Assembly: GCF_016918075.2 (NCBI RefSeq)
Contig: NZ_JAERPS020000002.1
Location: 310,001-374,000, forward strand
Length of the DNA stretch: 64,000 nucleotides
Source: Rheinheimera maricola
Lineage (GTDB): Bacteria > Pseudomonadota > Gammaproteobacteria > Enterobacterales > Alteromonadaceae
Direction: 5' to 3'
Made by a program: the position numbers and the translations under genes. Below are positions 1 through 8,314 of the stretch, in pieces; positions within the stretch are counted from its first letter, which is position 1; each line of letters begins with the position of its first letter. The notes under the pieces are model-generated. The model worked only from the letters and a program-made list of their open reading frames with translations, made no database searches and was not told the origin of the DNA.

Positions 1-1016
1 TCATAGCGTAAGCTAGCGCTTAGCGTGTCCTGGCGCCAGTGCGCCAGTAAAAACCAGGCATCAAACGAGACATCCACCACCGCTGGTCCCATCAGAGTAT
101 CGCCAGCTAACCATTGTGCCAACACACTGATAGACGGTGTAACCGCTTGTTGCCAGGCAGCACTGACAAACCGGGTACGCCAGGCATACTGTCCATGGCT
201 AAACACCAGCGGATCGCCCTGATTATCGTAATAGTACAGTTTGAACCGGCTATGCTGCTGATATTGCCAGTGCAAGCCAGTATAAAAACCGTTGTTATGA
301 TCAAGCTCACGAGTCGGCTCAACCCAGGCTGGCTGCAATTGCAATACACCGCTATTTAAGCTGGGATAAGAGGCAAAGTTTACTCGCTCGCCTTGCCCGG
401 TTTGCAGATTATGTATGGCAAACCCTCGCCATGCTAACACGGTACCGGCAGGATCATTGCCCTGAAACACGCCGCCAACCAAGGTCCAACTGTATGGCTG
501 GCGAAAAAAACGTCCTGGCCGGCTGAGGCTAAGCTCAACTGCTCGTACCCGCACCTCTTCGGCAAACCAGCTGTTAATCGCCGAAAAACTGCTGCTATAA
601 GGCGAGGTCCAGGCGATATCACTGTTTTCGGCCGAAAACGCCGGATAGAACAGCCCCAGCCGAGCACGCCAACGATAACCAGATTGCGGCAGCGGCGCCC
701 AGTTAAGCCAGGCTTCGGTAATACTAAGCCCTGCCTCTGGTGCACTGTGCCACTGGGCATTAAGTTGGGCCGACCAGGCCGTTTCTGTGAGTAATTGTGT
801 ACTTAGATACTGTGGCCCCAGCTGCACACCATCCTGATGGTGTGCCAGCTGCCCGGTGCCACCGTCATACCAGGGGCGCTGCCAGTCAGGTATCGCCGAG
901 CTGCTATTGAGCAACATCTCGCCGGTACCACTAACCAGCAGCTCTGCTGCCGCTGCAGGCAAGCTCAGTAGCAGACAACTATAAATAACACCGCCACTTG
1001 TAACACAACTGCGCAT
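1..1016 (-). CDS. Exported beta-rich (porin-like) protein, 3' end beyond window
   Basis: An uninterrupted reading frame runs from an ATG at 1016 to the left edge, about 338 codons, so the C-terminus is missing. Residues 1-24 form a signal peptide ending in an alanine-rich cleavage region. The rest is rich in Trp, Tyr, Ser and Gln with short alternating polar/apolar stretches such as RWRARLGLFYP, typical of outer-membrane beta-barrel proteins, but no family motif is recognised. It is transcribed away from the cupredoxin-like gene at 1106, with about 90 bp between the start codons, which suggests shared control. A porin or surface protein is inferred; the function is unknown. Confidence 0.6.
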   Translation of the reverse strand, partial: MRSCVTSGGVIYSCLLLSLPAAAAELLVSGTGEMLLNSSSAIPDWQRPWYDGGTGQLAHHQDGVQLGPQYLSTQLLTETAWSAQLNAQWHSAPEAGLSITEAWLNWAPLPQSGYRWRARLGLFYPAFSAENSDIAWTSPYSSSFSAINSWFAEEVRVRAVELSLSRPGRFFRQPYSWTLVGGVFQGNDPAGTVLAWRGFAIHNLQTGQGERVNFASYPSLNSGVLQLQPAWVEPTRELDHNNGFYTGLHWQYQQHSRFKLYYYDNQGDPLVFSHGQYAWRTRFVSAAWQQAVTPSISVLAQWLAGDTLMGPAVVDVSFDAWFLLAHWRQDTLSASLRY

Positions 1017-1105
1017 GGCATTCCTCTTTATTAAGTTGTGGCTGGAAATACGGTTGCTTCGGTGTATCATCGTCGGACAATACCGCTCAACAGGTAGCTT
1101 ATTGC

Positions 1106-1741
1106 ATGAGAATAGCATTTTTTTTCATTATGTTACTGTCTGTCGCATGGTCTGGCGCAGCGTACAGTGCCGAACTAACTATTCAGGTTAGAGACCAACA
1201 GCAACAAGCATTGGCGTTTACCGTGGTCGAACTTATCCACCCGGACTACCCAGCCATTCAAGCTGACTCAGCCCAGATTGTGCAGCGTGATCTGATGTTT
1301 TCTCCGTTTGTATCAGTGGTTCAGCGCGGCGCCTTGGTCGAATTTCCAAACCAGGACAAAACCCGCCATCATGTGTATTCTTTTTCTCCGGCTAAGCAAT
1401 TTGAACTGCGCTTGTATTTGGGCAAACCAGAGGCAGCAATAGAATTTGACCAACCCGGGCTGGTGACGCTGGGCTGTAACATTCATGACAATATGTTGGC
1501 ATACCTTTATGTAGCACAAAGCCGCTTTGTTGGTATTACGGATCAACAGGGTGTCGTGAAGTTTACTGACTTACCTGCGCTAACGTATCAGCTGCATTAC
1601 TGGCAACCGTGGCTGACACAACCCGTGCTGCCGCAGCAACTGATTGTGAGCGCCGACAATCAACAGTTAAGCTTAAACCTGGAAGTACAGCGCCAGTCAT
1701 TACCAGAGCCGGCTGGCACCGCGCTGCAACAGCACTATTAA
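1106..1741 (+). CDS. Cupredoxin-like periplasmic protein ('methylamine utilization' type)
   Basis: A 211-residue exported protein. Residues 1-21 are a signal peptide (cleavage near YSA). The mature part resembles small plastocyanin-fold proteins commonly labelled methylamine utilization protein. Candidate type-1 copper ligands are visible: His88/His89 in TRHHVYSF, then Cys124, His127 and Met130 in GCNIHDNM, the usual Cys-x2-His-x2-Met spacing. The last ~70 residues look like a carboxypeptidase-regulatory-like beta domain. No methylamine dehydrogenase genes are visible, so the family label should not be taken as the function. An electron-transfer or copper-binding role in the periplasm, linked to the divergent exported protein, is inferred. 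Confidence 0.75.
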   Translation: MRIAFFFIMLLSVAWSGAAYSAELTIQVRDQQQQALAFTVVELIHPDYPAIQADSAQIVQRDLMFSPFVSVVQRGALVEFPNQDKTRHHVYSFSPAKQFELRLYLGKPEAAIEFDQPGLVTLGCNIHDNMLAYLYVAQSRFVGITDQQGVVKFTDLPALTYQLHYWQPWLTQPVLPQQLIVSADNQQLSLNLEVQRQSLPEPAGTALQQHY

Positions 1742-1781
1742 CCGTTGTTGTTATTGGTATGCAGCACGGTGTTAATAAGAA

Positions 1782-2156
<375 letters not shown>

Positions 2157-2162
2157 GGCGCA

Positions 2163-2168
2163 ATTATA
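2163..2168 (-). promoter_or_regulatory. -10 element of rnpB promoter
   Basis: A perfect TATAAT on the minus strand lies 6-7 bases before the expected RNase P RNA 5' end and about 7 bp beyond the rsmI stop. A convincing -35 at standard spacing is not evident; a TTGTCT lies slightly too far upstream. The promoter would sit within and just after the end of rsmI. Confidence 0.65.
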
Positions 2169-2174
2169 CTGGTT

Positions 2175-3026
2175 TTATTCTGTTTCACCAGACAATTGCA
2201 GTGCAACTTTATATAAGGCGTTTTTCTTACCGCCATGAATTTGTGCCGTTAACGCTGCGGCTTTTTTCACTGGCAGCTCGGTTAACAGCAATTTCAGCGT
2301 GTTAAGTTCAGCATCGCTCAGCGCGCTTTCGGCTTTAGGTGTAGGCGCTATCATCAGTACCATTTCCCCCTGGCAGCGCTGCGGATCAGCCTCTAACCAG
2401 GTGGTAATTTGCGCTGCTGTACCGTATTCCAGATGCTCAAAAGTTTTGGTTAGCTCTTTGGCCAGCACTAATTCGCGATCAGGGCCAAATACAGCAGTAA
2501 CATCCTGCAGCGTATCTTTAATACGCCGGGCGGTGTCATAACAGATAATGGTGCCGACCCCAGCAGGAATGTCTGCCAACTGGTTTTGCCGCTGCTGGCT
2601 TTTCGGCAGTAAGAAGCCGATAAAATGAAATCTATCCGTCGGCAATCCCGCGGCACACAACGCCGCTATCAACGCACAAGGACCGGGGATTGGAATTACC
2701 CGCACGCCAGCTTCGCGACATTGTCGCACCAGGCTATAACCCGGATCGCTAATTAGTGGCGTACCGGCATCCGATACCAATGCGACGTGCTCTCCCAGCA
2801 AACATTTTTGAATAATGCTGGCAGCACGTTGCTTTTCGTTGTGGTCATGCAGCGCTATGGTTTTAGCATTAATACCCAGATGCGATAATAAACGCCCGGT
2901 GTGGCGGGTATCTTCTGCGGCTATCCAGTCAACTTGTGTTAACGTTGCTATTGCGCGCTGACTGATATCGTCCAAATTGCCAATTGGGGTGGCGACGACA
3001 TATAAAAAACCGTTTTCTTTTGCCAT
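2175..3026 (-). CDS. rsmI: 16S rRNA (cytidine1402-2'-O)-methyltransferase
   Basis: A 283-residue protein close in length to E. coli RsmI (286). It uses S-adenosylmethionine to methylate the ribose of C1402 in the 16S rRNA decoding centre. The N-terminal LYVVATPIGNLDDISQRA and the AEDTRHTGRLLSHLGI segment are signatures of this tetrapyrrole-methylase-fold family, followed by VALVSDAGTPLISDPG and PIPGPCALIAAL. It is divergent from lpoA, as in E. coli (yraL/yraM), with the shared promoter region in 3027-3097. rnpB follows immediately downstream on the same strand. Confidence 0.96.
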   Translation of the reverse strand: MAKENGFLYVVATPIGNLDDISQRAIATLTQVDWIAAEDTRHTGRLLSHLGINAKTIALHDHNEKQRAASIIQKCLLGEHVALVSDAGTPLISDPGYSLVRQCREAGVRVIPIPGPCALIAALCAAGLPTDRFHFIGFLLPKSQQRQNQLADIPAGVGTIICYDTARRIKDTLQDVTAVFGPDRELVLAKELTKTFEHLEYGTAAQITTWLEADPQRCQGEMVLMIAPTPKAESALSDAELNTLKLLLTELPVKKAAALTAQIHGGKKNALYKVALQLSGETE

Positions 3027-3097
3027 TTGATGATTAATGTACGCTATTTAATTGAGCTTAACCGGCAGTCTCAGTAAGATAAGACCCATGTTTCGCT

Positions 3098-4981
3098 ATG
3101 GTACTGTGCATTGTGACTTCCAGCAAATTAAAGCCTGTGTTATTTCTCTGTGTCGGCGGTCTGCTCTCCAGCTGCGCTCAAAGCCCGCAAAGCAGCAAAA
3201 CTGTTGCACCAGCACCCAGCCCCACGCAGGTTGAAAAGCAAACCGAAACTGCCAGACAGCTTTACCCGCTGGCTGCGAATTATCAAGCGGAGCAACAGCA
3301 TTATCAGCTGCTCAAAGTGGCACGCCAGGCAATTGCCGAAAAAGATTTTTTACTGGCGCTGGCAATTAGTGAAAATTTAAAACTCAGCCCGTACCCGGCA
3401 ATCCGCCAACAAAATAAGCTGCCATTGCTGCAGGCTTATCTGGCCACCAAGCAGCAAACCAGTCTGCTAACATTGCTGGAAAAAACCGAACTAAGTGCTG
3501 TGGCTGCAGCAGACCGCGCCATGTTTCTTTGGCTCAGCGCACAATATCATGCCGAGCAGGGCCGTTATCTGGCGGCCAGTGAAACCCTGCTGTCGTTACA
3601 GCACTATATTGACAGCACACAACCACATAACTCGACGCTACATGACAACGATAATCACCCCGCTGGTAATCAGCAAACCTATCAACAATTACTGTGGCGT
3701 AATCTGGCGCAGCTTAGTGACAGTCAGTTAGACAGCCTGAAAGTAGAGGCCGAGCTACATCGCTCTGCCTGGCTTAACCTGGCGCAACTATCACGCCGTT
3801 ATATTGGCCAGCCAGAACAACTGCAACAGGCATTTAGCGGCTGGCAACAGCGCTACAATGCGGTAGCAACCTTACAAAACTTGCCCGACTCTGTTCGGCA
3901 ACTGTTTAGCTTAATACCTTATCAACCGCAAAAAATTGCCATACTGCTGCCAATGCAAGGCCGATTCCGCCAACATGCCCAAGCAATACAGTATGGTATT
4001 TTGGCGGCAGCGGGCAGCGGAAGTTCGGAATTAGTCTTTATTGACAGCGAACAAAGCACCACTGAATTGCATACCCAAGTTAGTGCGGCGCAAGCAGAAT
4101 TTGTCATAGGCCCGCTGCTTAAAGAACAAGTTGACAGCGTCAGCCGCTCTGAAAACTGGACATGGCCAACATTATTTCTTAACACCATCGACAGTGGCCA
4201 TACGCCTGCACCAGAGCAATTTTATTTTGCCCTGAGTATGGAAGACGAAGCCAGCCAGATGGCACAGCTGTTCCAACAGAAAAATTATCTGCACCCGGTG
4301 GTTATTAGTGCAACCAATACTACAGCCCTGCGCATGCAACAACATTTTGTCAGCCGCTGGCAGCAATTGGGCCATCAGGCACCGCTCAGTTTGCAGTTTG
4401 ACAATAAAGAGCAACTTGAAGCACTGATTGGCAATTTGTTAGAAACCGACACTAGCGAAGAGCGAGTGAAGCTGATCAGTAACCTGCTGCCGCAAAAGCT
4501 GGAAGCAGAGCCGCATAGTAGGTTAGATATTGACGCTATTTATCTGTTAGCAGATCCGGTACAAACCCGACTTTTTAAGCCTTTTATCGATGTATCGGTT
4601 AGCCCAACAGCGCCTAGACTGCCTATCTACGCCAGCTCACGCAGCCACAGCACCAGCTTAAGTAGTACCGATTTACGCGACTTAAACGGCTTAACTTTTA
4701 CAGAAATGCCGTGGATGCTGGATGAACAAAGCAACATGGCGTTGCGCCAGCAATACCAGCAGTTATTTTCTGACCAGGACGAAACCTTGCAGCGGCTGTT
4801 TGCCATGGGTTACGACGCCGTTAAACTGGTCGGCAGTTTGCGCCAGCAACAACAGTTGCCATCTGCGGTATTTCCTGGCCTCACCGGCCAACTGAGTTTA
4901 AACCAGAACGGCAGTATTGTGCGGCGCCTGAGCTGGGCGAGCTACCGCAATAACCGCTTATCCGCTATACAGGAACCCTAA
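3098..4981 (+). CDS. lpoA: Penicillin-binding protein activator LpoA, lipoprotein
   Basis: An outer-membrane lipoprotein that activates the peptidoglycan synthase PBP1A in E. coli. The signal peptide ends in the lipobox LLSSC with Cys26. Residues ~30-260 form the TPR-like helical N-domain and ~280-620 the periplasmic-binding-protein-like C-domain (KIAILLPMQGRF opens it). The length of 627 residues fits the family. The start is uncertain: the ATG at 3098 gives MVLCIV before the usual basic region, while a GTG at 3113 would give a tighter signal peptide (TSSKLKPVLFL). It heads a same-strand run lpoA-yraN-diaA-dolP, as in E. coli yraM-N-diaA-yraP, so co-transcription is likely. Confidence 0.94.
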   Translation: MVLCIVTSSKLKPVLFLCVGGLLSSCAQSPQSSKTVAPAPSPTQVEKQTETARQLYPLAANYQAEQQHYQLLKVARQAIAEKDFLLALAISENLKLSPYPAIRQQNKLPLLQAYLATKQQTSLLTLLEKTELSAVAAADRAMFLWLSAQYHAEQGRYLAASETLLSLQHYIDSTQPHNSTLHDNDNHPAGNQQTYQQLLWRNLAQLSDSQLDSLKVEAELHRSAWLNLAQLSRRYIGQPEQLQQAFSGWQQRYNAVATLQNLPDSVRQLFSLIPYQPQKIAILLPMQGRFRQHAQAIQYGILAAAGSGSSELVFIDSEQSTTELHTQVSAAQAEFVIGPLLKEQVDSVSRSENWTWPTLFLNTIDSGHTPAPEQFYFALSMEDEASQMAQLFQQKNYLHPVVISATNTTALRMQQHFVSRWQQLGHQAPLSLQFDNKEQLEALIGNLLETDTSEERVKLISNLLPQKLEAEPHSRLDIDAIYLLADPVQTRLFKPFIDVSVSPTAPRLPIYASSRSHSTSLSSTDLRDLNGLTFTEMPWMLDEQSNMALRQQYQQLFSDQDETLQRLFAMGYDAVKLVGSLRQQQQLPSAVFPGLTGQLSLNQNGSIVRRLSWASYRNNRLSAIQEP

Positions 4982-4989
4982 GCAATACC

Positions 4990-5337
4990 ATGAACACACT
5001 GGGCCAGTTATATGAACAGCTAGCACTGCAGTATCTGCAACAACAAGGCTTACAACTGGTGCAGCAGAACTACCAGTGCAAGGCCGGCGAAATTGACTTG
5101 GTGATGCGTGAACGTGACAGCCTGGTATTTGTAGAAGTAAAGTACCGCGCCAGCAGCGCCTTTGGTGGTGCAGTTGCCGCGGTAACGCCGGCCAAACAGC
5201 AAAAACTGCTGCGTGCGAGTCGCTGGTACCTGCAGCAACACCGGGCAACAGACTCACCCTGCCGGCTGGACGTACTGGCGATTGAAGGCCAGGTGCCATA
5301 CCAATATAACTGGATAAAAAATGCAATTTCGCAGTAG
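4990..5337 (+). CDS. yraN: UPF0102 / YraN family endonuclease-like protein
   Basis: A 115-residue protein of the YraN family, with a restriction-endonuclease-like fold. The nuclease-type acidic and basic residues are visible in GEIDLVMRERDSLVFVEVKY (D and ExK pattern). The biochemical role is not established for the family. It starts 8 bp after lpoA and lies 21 bp before diaA, the conserved order in E. coli and relatives. It is somewhat shorter than E. coli YraN (131). Confidence 0.92.
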   Translation: MNTLGQLYEQLALQYLQQQGLQLVQQNYQCKAGEIDLVMRERDSLVFVEVKYRASSAFGGAVAAVTPAKQQKLLRASRWYLQQHRATDSPCRLDVLAIEGQVPYQYNWIKNAISQ

Positions 5338-5358
5338 CACATTGAGCAGGACAACCTG

Positions 5359-5940
5359 ATGCAAGAGCATATTCGCCAGCTGTTTAGCGAAAACATCCAA
5401 ACAATGATAGCGACCGGCGAGAGCCTGGCTGGTCCACTGGAAAATGCCGCCTGCGTCATTGTTAACAATCTAATCAGCGGCGGTAAAGTGTTATGTTGTG
5501 GAGACGGCGCAACTACCGTGCTGGCGAACCACTTTGCCCAGCTGTTACTGGACCAATTTGAAACCGAGCGTCCCACGCTACCAGCACTGGCCTTAGCGCC
5601 ACATAACCATAGCTTACAACATTGTCATAATCAGGATTATCTGGCCCGGCAAATTAAAGCCTTGGGTCAGCATAACGACGTATTACTGGTTGTTTCGTTG
5701 ACAGGTGCCGAACCAAGTCTGATTAAAGCCGTCGAAGCAGCAGTGACCAATGATATGAAGGTTATCGCACTAACCGTGGACAGCAGCGGCGAATTGTCCG
5801 GTTTGCTGAATCAGCAGGATGTCGAGCTTAAAGTACCGGTGCACCGGCCAGCACGAATTTATGAATGCTACACTTTTTTGTTGCACAGCCTGTGCGAACT
5901 AATTGATTTAACGTTGTTTCCACAACAAGGAGATTTATGA
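5359..5940 (+). CDS. diaA: DnaA initiator-associating protein, SIS domain
   Basis: A 193-residue single SIS-domain protein matching E. coli DiaA (196). DiaA forms a tetramer that binds DnaA domain I and promotes timely initiation at oriC. The ligand loop KVLCCGDGATTVLANHFAQL corresponds to the family's CCGNG segment. VSLTGAEPSLIKAVEAA is the second SIS motif. It sits between yraN and dolP and its stop overlaps the dolP start by 4 bp (ATGA), indicating translational coupling. The sugar-isomerase-type relatives GmhA and YfhH are excluded mainly by the neighbourhood. Confidence 0.92.
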   Translation: MQEHIRQLFSENIQTMIATGESLAGPLENAACVIVNNLISGGKVLCCGDGATTVLANHFAQLLLDQFETERPTLPALALAPHNHSLQHCHNQDYLARQIKALGQHNDVLLVVSLTGAEPSLIKAVEAAVTNDMKVIALTVDSSGELSGLLNQQDVELKVPVHRPARIYECYTFLLHSLCELIDLTLFPQQGDL

Positions 5941-6512
5941 ATACACTAAAGTTGCTTTGCGCCTGTACCCTGCTGGCTGTGTTGCAAGGCTGTGCTGCAG
6001 CCGTCGTGGCCGGTGGCGCCACTGCGGTTACTTCAGCCAATGACCGCCGTACGCTTGGCGCCCAAATAGATGATAAAAATGTCGTGCTAAAAGCAGTGCG
6101 GGCATTGTCTGATGACGCCGCCACTGCCGAGGGCAGTAATATCAATGTAACCAGCTACAACGGCGTATTGTTGCTTACCGGGCAAACGGCCAGCGAAGCG
6201 ATACGGCAACGCGCTGAAGAGCTAACACGCAGCATAGATGGCGTGCGCAATGTACAAAATCAAATTCGCTTGGGCAACAATACCGCAATGACAACCCGCA
6301 CCCGAGACGGCTGGATTTCAACCAAGGTAAAAACCCAGCTATTGGCAGACAAACAGGTAAGCGGGCTTAACATTAAAGTCGTCACCGAAAACGCCGAAGT
6401 GTTTCTGTTGGGTTTAGTTAACGAGCAAGAAGCGGCCAAAGCGGTAGACATCGCCCGCCACGTTGATGGCGTATCACGCGTGATTAAGGCGTTTGAAATC
6501 CGCAACAACTAG
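5937..6512 (+). CDS. dolP: Outer-membrane BON-domain lipoprotein DolP (YraP)
   Basis: A 191-residue lipoprotein, the same length as E. coli DolP/YraP, which supports outer-membrane integrity and BAM function. The signal peptide ends in LQGC (Cys19). Two BON domains follow, roughly residues 45-115 (VTSYNGVLLLTGQ marks the first) and 122-190 (VFLLGLVNEQEAAKAVDIAR marks the second), each with the glycine near the centre. It overlaps the diaA stop by 4 bp. In E. coli yraP is controlled by sigma-E; no sigma-E promoter was identified here. Confidence 0.94.
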   Translation: MNTLKLLCACTLLAVLQGCAAAVVAGGATAVTSANDRRTLGAQIDDKNVVLKAVRALSDDAATAEGSNINVTSYNGVLLLTGQTASEAIRQRAEELTRSIDGVRNVQNQIRLGNNTAMTTRTRDGWISTKVKTQLLADKQVSGLNIKVVTENAEVFLLGLVNEQEAAKAVDIARHVDGVSRVIKAFEIRNN

Positions 6513-6556
6513 CTATGCCTTTTGCTGCAGCGTTCAGCACAACACTGTAACGCTGC

Positions 6557-7237
6557 CTAGCACTCCTGTAGCGCTTTTAGCACTTTAGAATGAAACTCGC
6601 GCTGTTTCATCACCATCATCACCACCACGGCGGCGGCCATAAACATGATCGGGTCGATAAACCAGGCCAGGGCTGATAGCGAAAAATAAATAGCGCGCAA
6701 ACCGTAGTTAAAAGAATGGCCCGCCTGATCAATCACCTTAGCAGCACGGTTAGCATAGAGCTGCTGCTCGTCGCTGGTTAACTCGCGGCCATCCGGCGCG
6801 GCGCCAATCAGTACGCCGCAAAAGCCGTATTGCCGAAGTGACCAGGTAAACTGAAAAAAGGCAAACACAAAAACAAAGGTCAGCAGCAACAGTTTTAGTT
6901 GTACTGTCCCCTCGGTATAGCTGGCCCAGGGCACCAGATTCGACAGCATCAGACTAAGCTTTTCTGCCGATGTCATCGCAGTGAGTAAACCGGCCAGGAT
7001 TAGCAAAGTGCTGGAAGCGAAAAAGGTCACGTTGCGCTCCAGGGTGGAAATAAGCCCGACATCAGCCATTTTGTTATCGCGCAGCAGCATTTTCTGCATC
7101 CAGTCGTTGCGCTTGCGCCGAAGCTCATACGACAAACAGCTGACCACTTTAGCGCGGCGTTTGGCAAACAGGGTGTAGCCAATCCACAGGCTGAAAAACC
7201 AAATAACAGCTATTAAATCAAGGCTGCTTGCCATCAC
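6557..7237 (-). CDS. DUF599 family membrane protein
   Basis: A 226-residue integral membrane protein with four apparent hydrophobic segments: residues ~7-25, ~72-92, ~110-130 and ~185-212. The family resemblance is to DUF599 proteins, whose function is unknown. A conserved-looking feature is the RRKRNDWMQKMLLRDNKM segment after the first helix. It converges on dolP, with 44 bp between the stops, and lies on the same strand as rarD upstream but 76 bp away. No partner or role can be inferred from context. Confidence 0.8.
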   Translation of the reverse strand: MMASSLDLIAVIWFFSLWIGYTLFAKRRAKVVSCLSYELRRKRNDWMQKMLLRDNKMADVGLISTLERNVTFFASSTLLILAGLLTAMTSAEKLSLMLSNLVPWASYTEGTVQLKLLLLTFVFVFAFFQFTWSLRQYGFCGVLIGAAPDGRELTSDEQQLYANRAAKVIDQAGHSFNYGLRAIYFSLSALAWFIDPIMFMAAAVVVMMVMKQREFHSKVLKALQEC

Positions 7238-7313
7238 TACTCTCCGTTGCCAGTCACTGTGTCAGCTTACGCTATATTTTTAACCGTTGCAGCCGCTGCC
7301 TGCGGTTAACCTG

Positions 7314-8180
7314 CTAGGCGTCTGTGGTATAAAGCAATAATGCCAGCCAGATTAAACCAAAGGTAACAATGCGCTCTGCGGCAAAAGGCTCGTGATATAA
7401 CCAGACACCGAACACAAACATACAGCTGGGGCCAATATATTGAAAAAAGCCCATCGTTGATAACTGCAACCGCCGGGCGCCGGCAATAAAACATAATAAT
7501 GGCACTGTGGTAACCAGGCTGGCTGCAATAAGATAACTGTTTAACTGCCAGCTGTTGTGCAACAAGTTTACCGCGCTGCTGTCAGCATATTGCCACCAGT
7601 ACCACAGCGCCAGCGGCAACAATAACAGCGACTCAAAAAACAAGCCGCTAATGGCATCGACCGCCAGTTTTTTACGCATTAAACCATACACGGCAAAAGA
7701 GCCAGCCAGCGTTAAGGCGATCCACGGCAAAGAGCCAAAAGTGATCAGCTGCACCAGCACGCCGCTGCTGGCCAGCGCTACCGCAGCCCATTGCAGCTTA
7801 CGCAAACGCTCGCCCAGAAAAAGCATACCCAGCAACACGTTTAATAATGGATTAATGTAGTAGCCCAAACTGGCATCCAGCATATGGTTATTATTTACCG
7901 CCCAGATAAACAAGCCCCAATTACCGCCCAGTAATAACGCGGATAGCAATAACCAGCCCAGGGTTTTCGGTTGGCGCAGTATCGCCAGCACCTTAGCGCC
8001 CTGTTTTAACGCCAGCAGCACCAGCAGCAACAACAGAAATGACCAGACAATACGGTGCACCAGAATTTCAGCCGCAGGGATAAAATTAATTTGCTTGAAA
8101 TACAGTGGCGCTAACCCCCACAACGAATAGGCTGTGGCAGCAAAGATACCTCCCAACTTTTGTTCACGATTAAACGACAT
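7314..8180 (-). CDS. rarD: RarD-type EamA/DMT superfamily permease
   Basis: About 288 residues with ten predicted membrane helices, matching the RarD branch of the drug/metabolite transporter superfamily. The N-terminal YSLWGLAPLYFKQ and VHRIVWSF motifs and the GLFIWAVNNNHMLDASLGYY loop are characteristic of RarD. The substrate is unknown; E. coli RarD was linked by name to chloramphenicol sensitivity. The start was moved to the ATG at 8180 (MSFNREQKLGG) because GGAGC stands 5 bases before it; upstream in-frame codons to 8207 lack a ribosome-binding site. It is divergent from recQ. Confidence 0.9.
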   Translation of the reverse strand: MSFNREQKLGGIFAATAYSLWGLAPLYFKQINFIPAAEILVHRIVWSFLLLLLVLLALKQGAKVLAILRQPKTLGWLLLSALLLGGNWGLFIWAVNNNHMLDASLGYYINPLLNVLLGMLFLGERLRKLQWAAVALASSGVLVQLITFGSLPWIALTLAGSFAVYGLMRKKLAVDAISGLFFESLLLLPLALWYWWQYADSSAVNLLHNSWQLNSYLIAASLVTTVPLLCFIAGARRLQLSTMGFFQYIGPSCMFVFGVWLYHEPFAAERIVTFGLIWLALLLYTTDA

Positions 8181-8314
8181 AATAAGCTCCACTAACGAAG
8201 CCGGCATTATACGCAGTTACGACGCCACACGCTTGGCTTGCGTGAATTTATTGTTCCGGCAGCAGGCTTTTACCAGTAGAATGGCCGCTAATTTTTTCTA
8301 TTTATTGGCGTTAA

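Noticed and set aside
5070-5576. Minus-strand open frame across the yraN-diaA junction
   Set aside because: It overlaps two confident genes in conserved order and shows no family resemblance.
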